64,000 nt of DNA from an uncultured Sphaerochaeta sp. Its GTDB lineage: Bacteria; Spirochaetota; Spirochaetia; Sphaerochaetales; Sphaerochaetaceae. Below, piece by piece: positions 1 through 7,175 of the stretch (position 1 is the stretch's first letter; every line of letters starts with the position of its first letter). The translations under genes were made by a program, and so were the position numbers. Under the pieces are notes generated by a model. That model was not told the DNA's origin and ran no database searches. It worked only from the letters and a program-made list of their open reading frames with translations. The DNA is taken from positions 2,691,715 to 2,755,714 of the forward strand of contig NZ_OY781873.1 of assembly GCF_963677075.1 (NCBI RefSeq), in the 5' to 3' direction.

Positions 1-631
1 TAACCTGACCATGCTCGACCCCTGCTGCCCAGTTGATACTGTAGGCAAGGGCGAGCGTGGATATGCCTACCTCACGAAGCAGGGAAACCTCTGTTGCCAA
101 GGTCATACCTACCGTATCGCCACCGATATGGCGAAGGTAACGAATTTCAGCGGGGGTTTCCAGTCTCGGCCCATTGGTGCAGATGTACACGCCTGCATCC
201 AGGAGGGAATCATCCTCCTTAAGTATACGTGATCTCAACGAGGGATCGAAAACCTCATCCATAGACGTATGGACCACCCCGCTTGCCCCTCCTATGAAGA
301 AGGTATGGTCTCTCCCGGAGGAGAGGTCAATAAAATCACTGACCAAACCAACCTTTCCTGGAGGTAATTTCTCAGTGATGGAACCTACTGCATAGATACC
401 AATAGCATGGGTCACCCCAAGCATCTCAAGCGCCTTGATGTTAGCACGATAGTTGATCAGGTGAGGAGGGTTTGAATGGTCGGACCCATGGCGTGGAAGA
501 AAGACCAAGGAAGCATCCTTGCCCTTACCAACGAACAATTCAACATCTCCGTAGGGAGTATTCACTACCTTCCGCTGTGAATCGATCCCTTCCAGGGTAT
601 CGACTCCGGTGCCACCAATAATTGCTTTCAT
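1..631 (-). CDS. mtnP: MTAP/PNP-family nucleoside phosphorylase, 3' end outside window
   Basis: Phosphorolysis of methylthioadenosine or a related purine nucleoside to free base plus sugar 1-phosphate, in the cytoplasm. 210 residues are visible; the C-terminus lies beyond base 1. Family signs: an N-terminal glycine-rich phosphate-binding segment (IIGGTGVD, residues 4-11), PRHG at 46-49 and GPRLETPAEI at 154-163, typical of MTAP. The ATG at 631 overlaps the TGA of the MtnA-like gene (ATGA), so the two are co-translated. Residues 198-200 (SIN), in the base-recognition loop, seem to carry Ser/Asn where adenine-specific MTAPs have two Asp, so a 6-oxopurine nucleoside such as methylthioinosine, inosine or guanosine is possible. 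The family is sure; the exact substrate is not. Confidence 0.88.
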   Translation of the reverse strand, partial: MKAIIGGTGVDTLEGIDSQRKVVNTPYGDVELFVGKGKDASLVFLPRHGSDHSNPPHLINYRANIKALEMLGVTHAIGIYAVGSITEKLPPGKVGLVSDFIDLSSGRDHTFFIGGASGVVHTSMDEVFDPSLRSRILKEDDSLLDAGVYICTNGPRLETPAEIRYLRHIGGDTVGMTLATEVSLLREVGISTLALAYSINWAAGVEHGQV

Positions 632-1635
632 TGAAAATTCCTCTTGATTTCTTCCGGTTTAAGTACACCCTTACCCGTAACAACCCCTGTTACCAGATCA
701 GGGGAAATGATATCAAAGGCTGGGTAGAGTGCCTTCATTCCATCTGAGGAGGTAGGGCTTCCCATGTACTGGGTTACCTCCTCGGCCGAGCGCCACTCCA
801 TCTGTATACCGCTTGCATCCATTTTTGTTGGATCAGGGGATACGGAAAAAGCATAATAGGGAACCTTGAAACGTTTCGCTGCTATGGCATTGCCCAGTGT
901 CCCCACCTTGTTCACCACTGTCCCGTCCATGCAGACCAAGTCAGCGGCGGTCATGTAGAGATTTGCCTCTCCTGTTCCAAGAAACGTAGCTCCCATTCCA
1001 TCGGTGATCACACTGACATCGATACCCATCTCCTGGAGAGAGGGAGCGGTAAGCCGACTTCCCTGCAAATACGGTCTGGTCTCGGGGACAAAAACCCTGA
1101 TCTCTTTTCCCTCCTCCTTTGCATACGCAAGGGAGAGGAGAAAGGTATGCTCAGCAAAGCAAGTGGTCAGTACCCCCGCCTTATCAGGAATGAGAGAACT
1201 TCCAGCTCTACCAAGTTGGTGGTAGAGCTTATCAAAAGCCTCTTTCCTTGCTTCCACCAGTGGCTCTACCTGCTCAATAAAACCAGGGTTTCCTCGCAGT
1301 TCATCGAGAAGGGAAAGCAAGGTCCGTTTCATTGTGGTATTGGTTGGACGAGAAGCAATAAGCTGTGCGGCTGCAATTTCAAGCTCTCTGAACTCCTTCT
1401 CAACTGAACCTTCTTTCATCTGCTCTGCAACAAAGACCATTGCAGTGAGGGCAACCTCCAGAGGTCCCCCTCCCTGAGTGACCATCCTCTTCAGGGCAGA
1501 GGCAATCTCAGGGATAGAGGAGCAACGCTCAAAGCGTTTTTCAAACGGGTAAACCCGTCTATCCCCGATCAGGAGATGCTTACCCTCAATTCGAGCGATA
1601 TTCTCACTCCTGAGGAGGTAAGGCAGGGTGATCAT
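628..1635 (-). CDS. mtnA: MtnA-like sugar-1-phosphate isomerase (eIF2B alpha/MtnA fold)
   Basis: Predicted to convert an aldose 1-phosphate (methylthioribose 1-phosphate in classical MtnA) to the ketose 1-phosphate, following the phosphorylase of the same operon. 335 residues from ATG 1635, the usual MtnA length. RPTN lies near residue 97. The catalytic Cys is near 159 in LTTCFAEHT and the catalytic Asp near 232 in AADLVCMDG, followed by VVNKVGT; ETRPYLQGSRLTA is the canonical phosphate/sugar region. The ATG shares its A with the upstream deaminase stop (TGATG), and the gene ends in ATGA overlap with the phosphorylase. A TTG at 1638 is in frame but the ATG is preferred. Ribose 1-phosphate or 5-deoxyribose 1-phosphate are alternative substrates. 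Confidence 0.85.
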   Translation of the reverse strand: MITLPYLLRSENIARIEGKHLLIGDRRVYPFEKRFERCSSIPEIASALKRMVTQGGGPLEVALTAMVFVAEQMKEGSVEKEFRELEIAAAQLIASRPTNTTMKRTLLSLLDELRGNPGFIEQVEPLVEARKEAFDKLYHQLGRAGSSLIPDKAGVLTTCFAEHTFLLSLAYAKEEGKEIRVFVPETRPYLQGSRLTAPSLQEMGIDVSVITDGMGATFLGTGEANLYMTAADLVCMDGTVVNKVGTLGNAIAAKRFKVPYYAFSVSPDPTKMDASGIQMEWRSAEEVTQYMGSPTSSDGMKALYPAFDIISPDLVTGVVTGKGVLKPEEIKRNFQ

Positions 1636-2144
1636 CAATGTACCCAGAAAGAGAGATGATCTTCTACGATTGCCTTGAGCAATGCTTCATCCTCTGCAGG
1701 CCCTACCACTTCCATGTCCTTCTGTCCATGGGAAAGAACCTCATGACTGGGAAGGTTGAATGTGGGATTCTGCTCATCAGCTCCGGTCAGCTCAAGAAGT
1801 TTCTCCTCAGTAATACCAAAGACAAGCCTTTTTACATTGGTCCAGTACATTGCTCCGGTACACATAACGCATGGCTCAGCATTCGTATAGAGCGAGCACG
1901 TTGCAAGAAACTGGGGGTCGTACAGCTTGCTTGCCTTGAAGAGCAGAAGGGTCTCTGCATGCATTGCAGAACCGCCTTCCTCGAAATCATTCATCTGCTC
2001 AAGCAGGATCTTGCCATCCTTGTCGGCCAACAAGGCACCAAAGGGATGGTTACCTTTCTCTTTTGCCTGATGGGCAATTCTGACTGTTTCATACAACAGC
2101 TGTATATCTTGTTCATTGGGTTTCTTTCTTGTGATGATAGGCAT
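1635..2144 (-). CDS. CDA-fold nucleobase/nucleoside deaminase (guanine deaminase-like)
   Basis: Zinc-dependent hydrolytic deaminase of the cytidine-deaminase fold, closest in layout to GuaD-type guanine deaminases and nucleoside deaminases. 169 residues. HAE at 62-64 supplies a zinc ligand and the catalytic Glu, and PCVMC at 91-95 the two zinc Cys; both motifs are intact. NHPFGALL at 32-39 is the substrate-pocket strand. The start at ATG 2144 has an AGAGGAG ribosome-binding site. It is the first gene of a three-gene coupled operon with an MtnA-like isomerase and an MTAP-type phosphorylase, so it probably deaminates a purine or purine nucleoside feeding, or released by, those enzymes. The exact substrate cannot be read from the sequence. 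Confidence 0.82.
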   Translation of the reverse strand: MPIITRKKPNEQDIQLLYETVRIAHQAKEKGNHPFGALLADKDGKILLEQMNDFEEGGSAMHAETLLLFKASKLYDPQFLATCSLYTNAEPCVMCTGAMYWTNVKRLVFGITEEKLLELTGADEQNPTFNLPSHEVLSHGQKDMEVVGPAEDEALLKAIVEDHLSFWVH

Positions 2145-2295
2145 GATAGCTCCTCTCTTATTAGTATCCCTACCCTATCATGAGAGGCTGGGGATGACAA
2201 TCAGATGCAAGTACATAAAACTTCATGAACCGGATATCTAGTGTCAAGACAAGGGCTAATGGCATGTATTTCATGGTACTGAAAATCTTATTGCA

Positions 2296-2324
2296 TTGAC
2301 GTTTCTTAAAAGAGCACGTACATT
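2296..2324 (+). promoter_or_regulatory. Promoter of the FKBP gene
   Basis: TTGACG (2296-2301), a 17-bp spacer and TACATT (2319-2324) give a good sigma-70 layout, about 45 nt before ATG 2369. The rest of the 2145-2368 divergent gap also carries the deaminase operon promoter, which I could not fix with confidence; TTGTCA-N17-TAGGGT on the minus strand is the best candidate. Confidence 0.6.
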
Positions 2325-2368
2325 AGAGTAAGTTGCAAGAAGCAACGAACATACAAAAAGGAATGACT

Positions 2369-3622
2369 ATGAACAAACCTAATCGAACAAAAATGATTGT
2401 GACCTTGTTGGTGATGATGCTCATCTCCACTGCACTGTTTGCAGCTGGGGCAAAAGAAGCCCATCCCGATGCAGTCACTGTGCGAGTACTTTCCGCTTTC
2501 GACCAGCAAGGCCAGAAAGCTTTTACTGTCAGGACCTTGGAAAACGTGGACTTTGTCTTCATGACAAATAATATGACAGAGTCAACATACCCCATTGCAT
2601 CGCTTTCACGAGGTGACTATCTGGAAGTTGTGGTAGAGAATGGCATTGCCTCACATATCCGCTACATCAACCCCTTGGTTGCTACCGGTGTACTTCCCTA
2701 CAACATCAGCACTGCACAGGCAACAGAACTGGAGAGCCTTGAAGACCGTTTCAGCTACACCTATGGATTTATGCTGATCCAGTCTTTTGCAAACCAGGGA
2801 TTGTTCTTTGATGCTGGATACTATGTAAAGGGTGCCCTCGATGGATACAAGGACTCCCAGAGCGATTCAATGAGTGGATATTACACCCTTGAAGAGCTGT
2901 ACGCTAATGTCGAGCAGTATCAGGCAGAAATCTGGAGCCTCGGTCTAGCCCAAACCGATTATGGCAAGTCCTATGACAGTATCGATGATGTAAGGGGTCT
3001 GAATAAGCCTGAGGGAATTGCAGACGCCTTCAGTTACACCTATGGTTACCTGTTGGCACTGAATATGTCCGGTCAGGGCATCCATGTAAATGGAGACCTC
3101 TATGCAAGCGGAGCCTTGGACTATGCATGCGGCAATCATCTGTTGATGAATGAGGCTGAAATGCAGACTGCCTTCATCGAATACCAGGCGGAACTGGAAA
3201 AAGAGTACGATGCATGGCTTGCTGAAGTTGCAGTAACCAACCTTGAGGAAGCTGAGGCTTTCCTGGAACAGAACAAGTCCAATGATGGTGTCATCACCAC
3301 AGCCAGTGGCCTGCAATATCAGGTATTGACCCCTGCAGAAGGAAAGAAGCCTACAACGAGTGATACCGTAGAGGTAAACTACCAGCTCCAAATGGTTGAC
3401 GGGACTGTCATCGAGAGTTCCTATGATCGAGGGGAGACCGCTCACTTCCCTGTAGGTGGGTTGATCGATGGATTCACTGAAGCGCTGCTTACCATGAACA
3501 CCGGAAGTGTGGTAAGGACCTGGATTCACCCAAGCCTTGGCTATGGTGAAGCAGGAACTGATACCATTCTCCCCAATGCACTGCTTGTCTTTGACATTGA
3601 GCTCGTCGGTATCGACAACTAA
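2369..3622 (+). CDS. Exported FKBP-type peptidyl-prolyl isomerase with two FKBP_N-like repeats
   Basis: Periplasmic or outer-membrane-associated prolyl isomerase/chaperone of the Mip/FkpA type. 417 residues from ATG 2369, chosen because AAAAGGA lies 6 nt upstream and a signal peptide follows directly (residues 1-26, ending LFAAG-AKE); the in-frame TTG at 2333 would bury it. An uncharacterised segment covers 31-110. Two similar helical units follow: about 127-190 (starting DRFSYTYGF) and about 220-283 (starting DAFSYTYGY), both resembling the Mip N-terminal dimerisation domain. The FKBP domain runs 308-414, with VEVNYQL and LVFDIELVGI strands. Most Mip/FkpA proteins have one N-terminal unit. 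Own promoter; followed by a strong terminator. Confidence 0.86.
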   Translation: MNKPNRTKMIVTLLVMMLISTALFAAGAKEAHPDAVTVRVLSAFDQQGQKAFTVRTLENVDFVFMTNNMTESTYPIASLSRGDYLEVVVENGIASHIRYINPLVATGVLPYNISTAQATELESLEDRFSYTYGFMLIQSFANQGLFFDAGYYVKGALDGYKDSQSDSMSGYYTLEELYANVEQYQAEIWSLGLAQTDYGKSYDSIDDVRGLNKPEGIADAFSYTYGYLLALNMSGQGIHVNGDLYASGALDYACGNHLLMNEAEMQTAFIEYQAELEKEYDAWLAEVAVTNLEEAEAFLEQNKSNDGVITTASGLQYQVLTPAEGKKPTTSDTVEVNYQLQMVDGTVIESSYDRGETAHFPVGGLIDGFTEALLTMNTGSVVRTWIHPSLGYGEAGTDTILPNALLVFDIELVGIDN

Positions 3623-3643
3623 ATATCTCTTTCTTGATTATAC

Positions 3644-3676
3644 CGGGCCATGGATCGTATCCGTGGCCCGTTTTCG
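3644..3676 (+). terminator. Intrinsic terminator after the FKBP gene
   Basis: Stem CGGGCCA (3644-3650) pairs with TGGCCCG (3664-3670). An inner GGAT/ATCC helix extends it, and TTTTCGTT follows. Confidence 0.85.
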
Positions 3677-3715
3677 TTACTAGGCATCCAACCCTACTTT
3701 GGATATACTGATTTT

Positions 3716-4372
3716 ATGTCGGAAACCATAAGCAGCCAATTGATTGATCATATCTATGACACCCTACGGGACCAGATTCGAAGTGGAGCACTCCCTGGGG
3801 GCACAAAGCTCTCTGAAAATACATTGGCAGCAACATTTGCTTGCAGCAGGACTCCGGTAAGAGAGGCCCTCAAGCGCTTGGACCAGGATGGGTTTGTGGT
3901 TACCATCGCCCACAGCGGAACCTATGTAAAAGACCTGACCATGCAGGAATACCAGCATCTGACTGAGGTACGAGCATACCTCGAAGCTCTTGCCATACGA
4001 TCTGCCTGTGAACAACATGCTGATGCAAGTGCCTTGGAGCAAATTCTTGATACCATGGATGGCTTGATAGAAGAAAAAGGGCCTTTCCACATACAAAAAT
4101 TCAGTGAACTGCACTATCGGTTCCACTTTGAGCTGGTATCGCTTGCAGGCAATGACCTACTCACCCTCACCTACAGCCGGTTGAATCTCGGGGAGGCTGC
4201 CTTGCTGTTCAACCAGACATTGAATAAGCGTGGACTGAAAAAGACCCAGGAGGAGCATAGGAAGCTGGTTTCAGCAATCAAGAGCCATGACGCAATAAAA
4301 GGCGAGCGTTTCATGCTCGCCCATCTCTGGAGAAAACGTAATCAGTTCAAGAAGCAGGATCAGGAAGGGTAA
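3716..4372 (+). CDS. GntR-family transcriptional regulator (FadR/FCD type)
   Basis: DNA-binding regulator of 218 residues. An N-terminal winged helix covers about 8-75, with LSENTLAATFACSRTPVREAL as the recognition region (TPVREAL is diagnostic for GntR). A helical FCD effector domain fills the rest, with metal-site-like His residues in SELHYRFHFEL. I chose ATG 3716 because the in-frame ATG at 3650 lies inside the preceding terminator stem. A TATACT hexamer ends 6 nt before ATG 3716 and there is no Shine-Dalgarno, so the mRNA may be leaderless. Its 3' end overlaps the convergent YhcH-like gene by 26 bp. FCD regulators usually sense organic or sugar acids; the target is unknown. Confidence 0.87.
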   Translation: MSETISSQLIDHIYDTLRDQIRSGALPGGTKLSENTLAATFACSRTPVREALKRLDQDGFVVTIAHSGTYVKDLTMQEYQHLTEVRAYLEALAIRSACEQHADASALEQILDTMDGLIEEKGPFHIQKFSELHYRFHFELVSLAGNDLLTLTYSRLNLGEAALLFNQTLNKRGLKKTQEEHRKLVSAIKSHDAIKGERFMLAHLWRKRNQFKKQDQEG

Positions 4373-4736
4373 AAACCACCTTCTTGACCTTGGTCTGCAT
4401 AGTTCGATTCTGCTTGTGACGGAAACGCTCTCCCTTCCTAAGCAGGACAAACAGGCCAGTGGTACACTGCATCACCACCTCCACCAATGCCTCACGCTGT
4501 AGGCTGAGTATCTCTTCCCCTTCCAGGAGAATATGCACCTGGTTGCCACGAGCTTGATCTAGTTCCCCTGCCACCGAACTCTCATACTCCATCACGTGAT
4601 AGGAAATACCATCAACTGTATAGGTTCCTTCTTCATTGTCGTAGGGAATACTACGATCCATTATGGTGATAATACCCTGCATCGCAGGATGCAGGGCACG
4701 ATACCATTCAAGATTATCCAAGAGATCAACAAGCAT
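4347..4736 (-). CDS. YhcH/YjgK/YiaL-family (DUF386) protein, divergent
   Basis: Small cupin-like protein of the YhcH family; characterised members act on sugar anomers or sialic-acid catabolism. 129 residues against about 150 in typical members. Family traits are LDNLEWYRALHPAM at the start, EGTYTVDGISYHVMEYE, the strand VHILLEGEE, and the terminal KVKKVVFTL (vkKvVvKv in the family). The usual EaH..yiDiQ metal-site motif is not intact (LDQARGNQVHILLEGEE instead), so activity may be altered. ATG 4736 shares a TGATG junction with the upstream kinase-like gene. The gene ends inside the 3' end of the convergent GntR gene. Confidence 0.7.
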   Translation of the reverse strand: MLVDLLDNLEWYRALHPAMQGIITIMDRSIPYDNEEGTYTVDGISYHVMEYESSVAGELDQARGNQVHILLEGEEILSLQREALVEVVMQCTTGLFVLLRKGERFRHKQNRTMQTKVKKVVFTLPDPAS

Positions 4737-5377
4737 CAGATCGCCTTACCTTTATTCTTCTGCCAAAGCTGTTCATAATTGATGATCTGATCCACACAGC
4801 CATCAATTCCCAGCTTTCCACTGTCAAGACTCAGATCGTAGGTACGGCACATCCCCCACTTACGATCACTGTAGTAGTTGTAGAAGTTGGCCCTCTGCTT
4901 GTCTGTTTTCAGACATACATCCTCTGCCTTCTTCTCTTCAACCTCATAAACGCGAATTGCACGTTCTGCCCTACTATCCAGATCAGCATGAATGAAGATA
5001 TTGATGGTATTCTCCATCTCCCTGAGAATATAATCGGCACACCTGCCCACAATCACACAAGACCCTTCTGAGGCGAGTCGCTTGATCGTCTTGCTCTGTA
5101 TGAGGAAAAGTTGGTCATTCAGCGGCATCTCAGTAACACCCAGGGCTCCACTGGCCATAGGGTAGTTACCCATAACAAGAGAGTAGAAGATACTGCTGGT
5201 CGCTTTCTCATCAGCGTTTGAGAAAAGCGCCTCACTAAGGCCGCTGTCCTGAGCACTGATCGCTATGAGTTCTTTGTCATAGAAGGGAATTCCCAGTTTT
5301 TCCGCCAGATTCTTCCCTACTTGCCGTCCGCCGCTTCCAAACTGTCGTCCAATGGTAAATACGGTGTTTGTACTCAT
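4736..5377 (-). CDS. Cytidylate kinase-like family protein
   Basis: P-loop nucleotide/nucleoside kinase of the cytidylate-kinase-like family (Cytidylate_kin2), 213 residues. FTIGRQFGSGGRQVGKNLA at the start is the family's atypical glycine-rich loop; IPFYDKELI and VIVGRCADYIL follow. The LID-like segment (RAERAIRVYEVEEKKAEDV) and DRKWG near the C-terminus are also typical. Start ATG 5377 is preferred over 5392 because GGAGGG lies 6 nt upstream. Coupled to the YhcH-like gene. The true substrate of this family is not settled; a second CMP-kinase-like gene lies at 51040-51564. Confidence 0.8.
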   Translation of the reverse strand: MSTNTVFTIGRQFGSGGRQVGKNLAEKLGIPFYDKELIAISAQDSGLSEALFSNADEKATSSIFYSLVMGNYPMASGALGVTEMPLNDQLFLIQSKTIKRLASEGSCVIVGRCADYILREMENTINIFIHADLDSRAERAIRVYEVEEKKAEDVCLKTDKQRANFYNYYSDRKWGMCRTYDLSLDSGKLGIDGCVDQIINYEQLWQKNKGKAI

Positions 5378-5456
5378 ATGAGGTCCCTCCACTACCTAGA
5401 GTATATCATACCAATGGAGAGTGTGCAGGTGCCCAACGTGCAAGATGGAGAAATAT

Positions 5457-7175
5457 CTACCTCACAGTAGCTATGACCCGAGTGGGGGCACCGTCAGCAT
5501 TCTTGAATGAGAGCGGGAGACAGGTAAGCTGTACCACCTTGGAAACTACCTTATCCAGTTTGACCAAGTTCTCGATGATCAGGGCATCCTGAGCAAAGAT
5601 AGCATGATGGACTGGAAATGAAAGATCTCCGCTGCGGTCACAGTTTGGGGTATCAAACCCAAATAAACGAATTCCCCTTGCAAGCAGACAGTTTACTGCG
5701 GCCACACTCAGTTGTGCCCTCCCTCCCGTACAGAACAGGACAGCATCACAGGAAGGATCGAGTTCAGGAATATCTTCTGGGTCAATTATTTCAAGATTCC
5801 TGCAATCCATCACATAGGCAGTGGCAAAGAACCTGGAGAGCGGATAGGTGTCGAGTGTTTTTCCTCCCTTCAACAGATGAGATGGACTGTCCATATGGGT
5901 ACCCGAATGAGAACCAAGTGAGATCCTGGTCAGGTTCCACCCCTCGCTCTCGATGGTATGCAATGGTTCGAGAATGGTATCAGGGTCCCCCTCATAAAGC
6001 GCATGGCCACTTTCCAAGCATATGGAAAGGTCGTACCGTCCTATGGCAGTTTCCCTCTTTCTCTCCTGGTAGAGTTGATGACTGAATGCCTTCCTGGCGG
6101 TCTCATAGAGATCCTTGCGGAAATCAAGGTCCAGTTTGTGTGAAGCCAGCAAGCTATTGAGACGATAGACCAAGTCGTTTGCAGCCTGGCCTGCCATACG
6201 TTGCACTACCTCCACCTGATGGCGGGAGGTCAGATAATGTACAGCCTTTCCCAGACGCTCAGAGACTATGGTGCTTGCTTCGGCAGTAGCCGCTTCCTTA
6301 CGGGGCAGAGAGACAGAAAAGTCTTCCACCGTGAGCACCTCTACCCCCTTCCTCTCAGAAAGGATTGGGTTGATATCTCTCACCGGAGCAAGGTCAATAA
6401 ACAGCCCGGGGCCATCGGGGCTGTCGAGATCAACGGTGTACTCCATCCCCTTCGTTGCACTGATTACCACACTGTATGCGGGAAAATGATCAAAACGCTC
6501 CTCATAGGCGAGTGCCTTCACTCCCCTTGGCAGCAAAAGATCTGCTTTCTCAAGATCACGGAATGTCATACTTACCTGGTATCCATTCCCCGAGAGGACC
6601 TTTGCCACGAGACGAGAGAGGGCACTACTGCCGATAATCATCACCTTCTTTTCCTCTTCCCGCTTCTCAAGAAGCATAAGCACTGCCTCAGCCAGGGACT
6701 CATCAGGAACCTGCAGGTTAACCTTCGATTGAACTGCTTTTGCCGTGGTTATCGCTTCCCTGAAGAGATACTCCATCCTCGGTGAAGCACAACCATGGAT
6801 TCGACTTCTCAAAAGGCTTGTGTGTATCTGGCTGATAATCTGGTCCTCACCAAAAAGAGGGCTAAGCAGGCCACATGCCAAAGTGAACAGATGCTCGATT
6901 GCCTCCTCACCGAAGATGCTGTAGGTATGCTCGGCCCATATGAGCACAGGAAGAGAGAGTGCCCTGAGGAACGGCTCCTTGCAATCAATCTGTGGGTTCT
7001 CACACCACACTTCCACACGGTCACAGGTGGAAAGCAGGATAACCGCATCACTACGGGTTTGCTTACGCAGTTTAATGGTTATGGCACTAAGCTGTTTTTC
7101 AGTGAATGAGAATTTCGAATGGACTGAAGGAGGGAACTGATCAAAACGGATCCCAACTACTGATACAGGTATCAC
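5457..7175 (-). CDS. Fusion: glutamyl-tRNA reductase-like domain + cyclase/kynurenine-formamidase-like domain
   Basis: 572 residues in one uninterrupted frame. Residues 1 to about 370 match glutamyl-tRNA reductase (glutamyl-tRNA to glutamate semialdehyde, first step of C5 tetrapyrrole synthesis): catalytic Cys51 in LLSTCDRVEVW, His95 before the FGEDQIISQ segment (108-116), LFREAITTAK, and a helical dimerisation region at about 310-370. The nucleotide-binding loop is IIGSSALS rather than the usual GAG-type loop. Residues from about 380 are a full-length cyclase-family hydrolase (KynB-like): YDLS, YEGDP and the metal-binding HSGTHMDSPSH (423-433). GTG start with AGGAGG 5 nt upstream, overlapping the glycosylase stop (GTGA). 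I know of no such fusion; no other heme or siroheme synthesis gene is in the window. Confidence 0.85.
   Translation of the reverse strand: MIPVSVVGIRFDQFPPSVHSKFSFTEKQLSAITIKLRKQTRSDAVILLSTCDRVEVWCENPQIDCKEPFLRALSLPVLIWAEHTYSIFGEEAIEHLFTLACGLLSPLFGEDQIISQIHTSLLRSRIHGCASPRMEYLFREAITTAKAVQSKVNLQVPDESLAEAVLMLLEKREEEKKVMIIGSSALSRLVAKVLSGNGYQVSMTFRDLEKADLLLPRGVKALAYEERFDHFPAYSVVISATKGMEYTVDLDSPDGPGLFIDLAPVRDINPILSERKGVEVLTVEDFSVSLPRKEAATAEASTIVSERLGKAVHYLTSRHQVEVVQRMAGQAANDLVYRLNSLLASHKLDLDFRKDLYETARKAFSHQLYQERKRETAIGRYDLSICLESGHALYEGDPDTILEPLHTIESEGWNLTRISLGSHSGTHMDSPSHLLKGGKTLDTYPLSRFFATAYVMDCRNLEIIDPEDIPELDPSCDAVLFCTGGRAQLSVAAVNCLLARGIRLFGFDTPNCDRSGDLSFPVHHAIFAQDALIIENLVKLDKVVSKVVQLTCLPLSFKNADGAPTRVIATVR

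Noticed and set aside
1638..2183. 181-codon plus-strand frame opposite the deaminase gene
   Set aside because: The opposite strand has an intact deaminase with both zinc motifs; this frame has no family match.
2230..2260. TTGACA-like -35 for the deaminase operon on the minus strand
   Set aside because: No acceptable -10 at 16-18 bp; left as undetermined.
3650..3715. Upstream ATG of the GntR gene adding 22 residues
   Set aside because: It sits in the stem of the preceding terminator, and the extra residues do not match GntR N-termini.
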